64,000 nucleotides of DNA from Actinoplanes aureus (GTDB lineage: Bacteria; Actinomycetota; Actinomycetes; Mycobacteriales; Micromonosporaceae): positions 17,247 to 81,246 of the forward strand of contig NZ_JADQTO010000037.1 of the NCBI RefSeq assembly GCF_015704865.1, written 5' to 3'. The position numbers were made by a program, and so were the translations under genes. The notes below the pieces were generated by a model that made no database searches, was not told the DNA's origin, and saw nothing but the letters and a program-made list of their open reading frames with translations. Positions 60,510 to 64,000 of the stretch are shown here, piece by piece; the stretch's first letter is position 1; each line of letters begins with the position of its first letter.

Positions 60510-60609
60510 TTAACCTCCTGGAGGCTCTGACAGGAATTGAACATGCGCCCAAGGCGGCCTGAACAGGATGCCGTCCCCTGCCCGGTCATGCTGCTCAGCG
60601 CACCGCCAT

Positions 60610-60762
60610 CTAGGCGAATCCCACCCTGAGCGGGCAGTCACCGAAGGTCAGCCGCAGCCCATCTTCGGCCGCCAGCGTCAACGACTCGGCCGGCGGCGGA
60701 CCGTTAAGGATCGGAATGCCAGCCGTTCCGAATATGGGGTTGGTCGGACTCACGAGATCCAC
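60610..60762 (-). pseudogene. Short coding fragment of unknown family
   Basis: A minus-strand frame from GTG 60762 to TAG 60610 encodes VDLVSPTNPIFGTAGIPILN, GPPPAESLTLAAEDGLRLTF and GDCPLRVGFA. Its composition is that of a real protein rather than noise, and it looks like a C-terminal end. A stop lies just upstream and no ribosome site is evident, so I treat it as a probable remnant. Confidence 0.3.
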
Positions 60763-60867
60763 ACCGCCACGCTAGACCGATTAGTGCGACCAGGCACTGC
60801 GAGATCCCGGCGTGTCGTTTCCAGGCTGGCTCCGCGGGGGCTGGTTCCGAAAGGCTAGCGATGACCT

Positions 60868-60957
60868 CCTCGCGTGCCGGCCACTGCGGCTGACCTTCCT
60901 TGCGTGCCGGCCCCTGCGGCTGACCTTCCTTGCGTGCCGGCCGCCGCGACGACGCTC
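60868..60957. repeat. 30-bp tandem repeat, three units
   Basis: Units at 60868, 60898 and 60928 read CCTTGCGTGCCGGCCCCTGC plus GGCTGACCTT; the first two differ at two positions and the third diverges after CCGGCC. Confidence 0.8.
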
Positions 60958-61499
60958 GACGGGGCCGCCAACCCTCCTGGGCCATCGCGACCCCTTGCGA
61001 CTGCGCGTCGCCGCTGGCTGGACGTCGGCGTCGCTGCTGTGACTGGATGCCCCGGGTTTCGCTGTGCGTTGCTGGTGTCGGGGTGCCCAGTTGGCTGTGT
61101 GCTGCTGCTGGTGGCCGGGCCGGGTTGCGCCGGGAACGCCCGTCGATGTTGGCGTCGGCTCGCGTCCATATTGGCGCGATACATCACGTGCTGGTGATTT
61201 CGTTGTCACCTTTGGTATTGACCGATGAAACGGTCGTTCGTGACGATGGCCTTTCGGCGAACATACGGGGGTTCTTCGCGATGGCGACGGCTCTGTTCAA
61301 ACAGCTCGCCGTGCCGCCTGACTCGCCATGCCATGCCGCGAGCCGTGTCGGACCTGGCTCTCGCCGCGCCATCACCGGCGGCTTCGCAGGAAGGCCTGGA
61401 CGGGGCACGCGCGCAGGGCTGCTGGCCTCCGCCGGTACGTCGCCGCGCCGCCAGCTGGTTTTTGCTCCGGCCAGTGCGCGGGTTGGCATAGGACAGTCG

Positions 61500-61935
61500 G
61501 AGGGTTGTCGGAGGCCGGAGCAACGGCCGGAGGGGCCGTTGGGAGGCCGGAGCAATGGCCGGAGAGGGCTGGCGGGGCCGAACGAACGGCGGGGGCCGTC
61601 GGGAGACCAGAGGGATGGCCGGAGGGTCGTCGGAGGCCGGAAGAGTGGCCGGAGACCGCCGGGAGGCGGAACGAAGGTCCGGGGCAGTTTCGGGAGACCC
61701 GGGCAACTGTCGGAGGGGCCGCCGGGACGCGGAACGAAGGTCCGGGGGCCGTCTCGAGAGACCGGGGTAACTGCCGGAGGGGCCGCCGCGAGGCCGGGCG
61801 AACGGCTGGGGCCGTCGGGAGACCAGAGCAACTGCCGGAGGGGCCGCCGCGAGGCCGGGCGAACGGCTGGGGCCGTCGGGAGACCAGAGCAACTGCCGGA
61901 GGGCCGCCGTGAGGCCGGGCTAACGGCCAGAGGGC
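61500..61935. repeat. ~31/63-bp tandem array
   Basis: Repeats of about 31 bp with GGAGRCCRGAGCAACTGCCG and GAGGGGCCG occur throughout. The last two long units of ~63 bp, ending at ~61915, are nearly identical (GCGAGGCCGGGCGAACGGCT, GGGGCCGTCGGGAGACCAGA, GCAACTGCCG), showing recent duplication at one end of an older, diverged array. Confidence 0.75.
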
Positions 61936-62035
61936 GGGCCGTGAGAACGGTATACGCCGCTTGAGGCTGTCGCCCAGTGCCCGCCCTGCGAAGTGCGGAT
62001 GCCGGCGCAACGCCTGATTGAGGAGCTGATCGCCG

Positions 62036-62965
62036 ATGCGTGGCCCTGCCAAGTTCGTTACCGCCCTGCTCGTTGGATCGCTGATCGTCGTGGCGGCGAA
62101 CCGGCATGAGGATCGGACGGCCGCCGAACCGCCGGCCGCCGCCTCGCGGCCGTCGTCCACGGTGGATCACGACAGCGCCCAACCGCAGGAGGGGAGGAGC
62201 GCATCGGCCCGTGTAGGCAGCAAGCGTGGGGTGGATCCGAAGCAGCCAGCCGAGGGGAACCAGGCGGGCGACAAGAAGCCGGCGGGTGATAGGAAGCCGG
62301 CGGCGAGGAGAAAGTCGGCCGTGAAGACCGAGCCGGCGAGTGGCCGGAAGGCAGCGGTGAAGACCAAGCCGGTGGCCGGCGGGAAGCAGGTCGCGGCGAA
62401 GAAGCCGGGCCGTTCCAAAACCGTCGCGCTCACCTTCGACGATGGCCCGTCCCCGTACACGCCGCGGATTCTTGACATTTTGCGCCGCCACCGCGTCAAG
62501 GCCACGTTCTGCCTGCTCGGCAATAACGTCGGCGGGTATCGCAAGACCGCCAGGCGGATCGTTCGTGAAGGTCACCGCCTCTGCAACCACAGCCGTGACC
62601 ACGCCGATTTCACCAGCCTGTCGCGGTCTGCTGCGCGGGCCAACGTGCGGCAGGCTCAGGCGAGGATTCGCAATGTGGCCGGGCGGGGCCCGCGGGCGTT
62701 TCGTTTCCCGTACGGCGCGAGCAATGCCGCGACCCGGGCTGTCGTGCGTGGTGAGGGCTTGCGCATCCTCGGCTGGACGGTCGACACCCGCGACTGGCAG
62801 GGGCCGCCGGCGTCGACGATCACCCGGCGTGCCGTGCGGAACGCGCATCCGGGCGCGGTCATTCTGATGCACGATGGCGGCGGCGACCGTAGTCACACGG
62901 TCGCCTCTCTCGGCGACACCATCCGCAGGCTCAAGGGGAAGGGATACACCTTCGTGCTGGCGTGA
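62036..62965 (+). CDS. Exported polysaccharide deacetylase (NodB domain)
   Basis: A 309-residue protein from ATG 62036, after GAGGAG. It has an N-terminal membrane helix or signal (FVTALLVGSLIVVAA), a ~100-residue Lys/Ala/Pro-rich linker with AVKTEPAS/AVKTKPVA repeats that may bind the wall, and a C-terminal CE4 NodB domain: TFDDGPSPYTPRIL (catalytic Asp pair near 134), HSRDHADFTSL (metal His pair near 185), FRFPYGASN, and the terminal ILMHDGGGDRSHTV. CE4 enzymes remove acetyl groups from chitin oligomers or peptidoglycan. Given its anchoring, peptidoglycan or chitin outside the cell is likely. The start region is adjacent to repeat arrays. Confidence 0.88.
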   Translation: MRGPAKFVTALLVGSLIVVAANRHEDRTAAEPPAAASRPSSTVDHDSAQPQEGRSASARVGSKRGVDPKQPAEGNQAGDKKPAGDRKPAARRKSAVKTEPASGRKAAVKTKPVAGGKQVAAKKPGRSKTVALTFDDGPSPYTPRILDILRRHRVKATFCLLGNNVGGYRKTARRIVREGHRLCNHSRDHADFTSLSRSAARANVRQAQARIRNVAGRGPRAFRFPYGASNAATRAVVRGEGLRILGWTVDTRDWQGPPASTITRRAVRNAHPGAVILMHDGGGDRSHTVASLGDTIRRLKGKGYTFVLA

Positions 62966-62995
62966 GTGCGGAAGGCCGGCTGGCGTGCTACGTTG

Positions 62996-63017
62996 CTTTC
63001 AACCGTACGGTTGAAAG
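62996..63017. promoter_or_regulatory. Perfect 22-bp palindromic operator
   Basis: CTTTCAACCGT is followed directly by its complement ACGGTTGAAAG, giving a 22-bp perfect palindrome 11 bp before the start of the TIGR03086-type gene and covering its ribosome site. Such AACCGTACGGTT-centred palindromes are typical TetR-family operators. No regulator gene is adjacent. Confidence 0.7.
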
Positions 63018-63028
63018 GATGTCTAGTC

Positions 63029-63616
63029 ATGAAACTGTCCGACCTGTCTCCCGCCGAGCGGCACCGGCAGATCGCCGCGAAGTTCACCGACCGCGTTGAC
63101 GGCACCGAGAAGTGGGACGTGCCGGCGCCGGTGGCCGGGTGGACCGCCCGTGACGTGGTGCGCCACCTCGTCGAGTGGCTGCCCGGTTTCCTTGCCGCCG
63201 GTGGTGGCGGTGACCTGCCGAAGGGGCCGAGCGCGGACGAGGACCCGGCCGCGGCCTGGCGGGTGCAGTCGACCGCGGTGCAAGCACTGCTGGACGACCC
63301 GGAGACCGCGCGGCGGACCCTCTCCAACCGGCACTTCGGCGAGGTGCCGCTGGACCAGGCCATCGACCGCTTCTACACGTCCGACGTGTTCATGCACACC
63401 TGGGATCTGGCCCGCGCCACCGGTCAGGACGACCGGCTCGATCCGGAGGAGTGCGCGGTGTTGCTGGCCGGGATGGAGCCGATCGAGGAGGCGATGCGCG
63501 GCTCCGGGCAGTACGGTCCGGCGGTGCCCGTCCCCGCCGACGCCGACGCTCAGACCCGCATGCTCGGCTTCATCGGTCGCGACCCCGAGTGGCAGCCCGG
63601 CTCAGCCCCGGAGTGA
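63029..63616 (+). CDS. TIGR03086-like / mycothiol-dependent maleylpyruvate isomerase-type protein
   Basis: A 195-residue protein from ATG 63029 behind GAAAGG. It has the DinB-like four-helix pattern of the actinobacterial family: RHRQIAAKFTDRVDGTEKWD, PVAGWTARDVVRHLVEWLPG, and VFMHTWDLARATGQDDRLDP, with His residues in RHLVEW and MHTWDLARA likely binding a metal. The family includes mycothiol-dependent isomerases and transferases; the exact reaction is unknown. A perfect operator precedes it, so it is probably the target of a TetR-type repressor and may form part of a detoxification response. Confidence 0.83.
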   Translation: MKLSDLSPAERHRQIAAKFTDRVDGTEKWDVPAPVAGWTARDVVRHLVEWLPGFLAAGGGGDLPKGPSADEDPAAAWRVQSTAVQALLDDPETARRTLSNRHFGEVPLDQAIDRFYTSDVFMHTWDLARATGQDDRLDPEECAVLLAGMEPIEEAMRGSGQYGPAVPVPADADAQTRMLGFIGRDPEWQPGSAPE

Positions 63617-63722
63617 GGCCCAGCTCAGACCTCCGGAGCAGAAGCCCAGCTCAGACCCGAGGGGAAGCCCGGCCCAGGCCCGAAGCTGAAGCCCTGCTCA
63701 GACCGGGAGCAGAAGCCCCGCC
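63617..63722. repeat. Degenerate ~24-30-bp repeats after the TIGR03086-like gene
   Basis: GCCCAGCTCAGACC-like units recur about five times (GAGGCCCAGCTCAGACC, AAGCCCAGCTCAGACCC, AAGCCCGGCCCAGGCCC, AAGCCCTGCTCAGACC, AAGCCCCGCCCGGAC). They start at the stop codon, whose preceding codons (CCCGGCTCAGCCCC) resemble the unit. Confidence 0.6.
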
Positions 63723-63726
63723 CGGA

Positions 63727-63853
63727 CTAGAGACCCTTCGTGGTCAGGGTCTTGTCCGGGCCAACGTGGGTGCTGTCTGGCGGCCGTTGAGACAGCGTTG
63801 AGGTTGGGCCAAGCAAGATCACCGCTTGGGGACCCTGACCACGGAAGCCCTCT
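63727..63853. repeat. 127-bp element with ~25-bp imperfect terminal inverted repeats
   Basis: The left end CTAGAGACCCTTCGTGGTCA with GGGTC matches, in reverse, the right end GACCCTGACCACGG with AAGCCCTCTAG. Inside, GCTGTCT and AGACAGC and nearly complementary GGGCCAAC/GTTGGGCC make the whole stretch able to fold into one long hairpin. It could be a MITE, an IS end or a strong terminator. Confidence 0.6.
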
Positions 63854-63871
63854 AGCGGTAGTTTGTCGCCT

Positions 63872-64000
63872 TTATGGTGGTAGATAGAGGTTGAGGGCGC
63901 GGCCGTTTCCGACGGCGTTGAGGAGTTGCTGGAGTTCACGGGGTGGCGGTTTGTTGGTCCAGGCTGTCCAACAGCGTTGCAGTAGCAGCCATGGGGTGAG
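63872..64000 (-). CDS. C-terminal part of an unrecognised protein (possible mobile-element gene)
   Basis: The last 42 residues of a gene entering from the right end: LTPWLLLQRCWTAWTNKPPP, RELQQLLNAVGNGRALNLYL and PP before TAA at 63872. Codon use (CTA, TAA stop, AAC-rich, lower GC) differs from the other genes in the window and, with the inverted-repeat element beside it, suggests a recently acquired or mobile-element gene. I cannot identify the family. Confidence 0.5.
   Translation of the reverse strand, partial: LTPWLLLQRCWTAWTNKPPPRELQQLLNAVGNGRALNLYLPP

Larger units (their letters stand above)
60510..62035. other. 1.5-kb region without an intact gene
   Basis: It contains a possible gene fragment (60610-60762) and two tandem arrays (60868-60957 and 61500-61935). 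Other open frames on both strands are Arg/Pro/Gly-rich and follow the repeats or antisense of the deacetylase gene. I found no RNA gene; a tRNA-3'-end-like stretch near 60519-60545 is not part of a complete tRNA. Confidence 0.55.

Noticed and set aside
60519..60545. tRNA-like 3' end
   Set aside because: No matching 5' acceptor strand, D-arm or anticodon arm is found upstream, so it is not annotated as a tRNA; kept only as a low-interest finding.

Overview
The window reads as chromosomal DNA of a high-GC actinomycete, most likely from the Micromonosporaceae (Actinoplanes-like). The support is very high G+C with strong G/C third-position bias, many GTG starts, ATGA/GTGA translational coupling, tandem SapA-like secreted proteins, an NgcEFG-type sugar importer without its own ATPase, CBM13/CBM20/CBM5-12 secreted glycoside hydrolases, and a soil-type load of TetR/MarR/AraC/LacI/GntR regulators. 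No rRNA, complete tRNA, CRISPR array or replication origin was seen. Layout: 1-12.9 kb holds small regulator/oxidoreductase modules: TetR with an FAD monooxygenase, an ornithine-cyclodeaminase-family enzyme, a broken MFS gene beside a TetR remnant, a coupled membrane pair, two separate MarR/azoreductase modules with different palindromic operators, and a GAF/PucR regulator. 13-20.6 kb has an MHS transporter, a secreted GH31/CBM20 alpha-glucosidase, a coupled AraC-SDR pair and an L,D-transpeptidase. 20.6-21.5 kb is a gene-free repeat island bounded by an inverted pair of ~110-bp repeats. 21.5-24.8 kb has a TPR-like protein, methyltransferase, P450 and SemiSWEET. 24.9-31.1 kb is an N-acetylglucosamine/chitobiose uptake locus: SIS protein, ngcE, ngcF, ngcG and a GH16/CBM5-12 enzyme in one operon, divergent from a sugar kinase. 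31.4-35.3 kb is a two-gene divergent module: a STAND-type ATPase with a C-terminal SARP/BTAD DNA-binding region faces a protein of unknown function, with SARP-like 11-bp-period heptamers between them. 35.3-45.5 kb includes a GntR/membrane pair, an NBR1-Ig-like protein, two sapA paralogues, TetR with a frameshifted ridA, a Ser/Thr kinase, a MetE-like protein, a lipoprotein and a stand-alone mraY. 45.6-51.3 kb is a polysaccharide cluster: LacI and GH30 (coupled) divergent from GH5-CBM13 and GH43-CBM13 (coupled). 51.3-64 kb has a shortened YbjN gene, MFS, a STAS-HATPase fusion, DUF1697, secreted protease, PKD protein, CGNR regulator, MBL-fold and ABM proteins, polysaccharide deacetylase, a TIGR03086-type protein, and several ~30-bp tandem arrays. 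Recurring signals across the window: a dispersed ~100-bp repeat in five copies, four of the five next to a gene's 3' end in converging gene pairs and none inside a gene; three apparent single-base insertions in G/C runs that break otherwise recognisable genes; and clear palindromic operators beside local regulators, which let several regulons be read directly from sequence.
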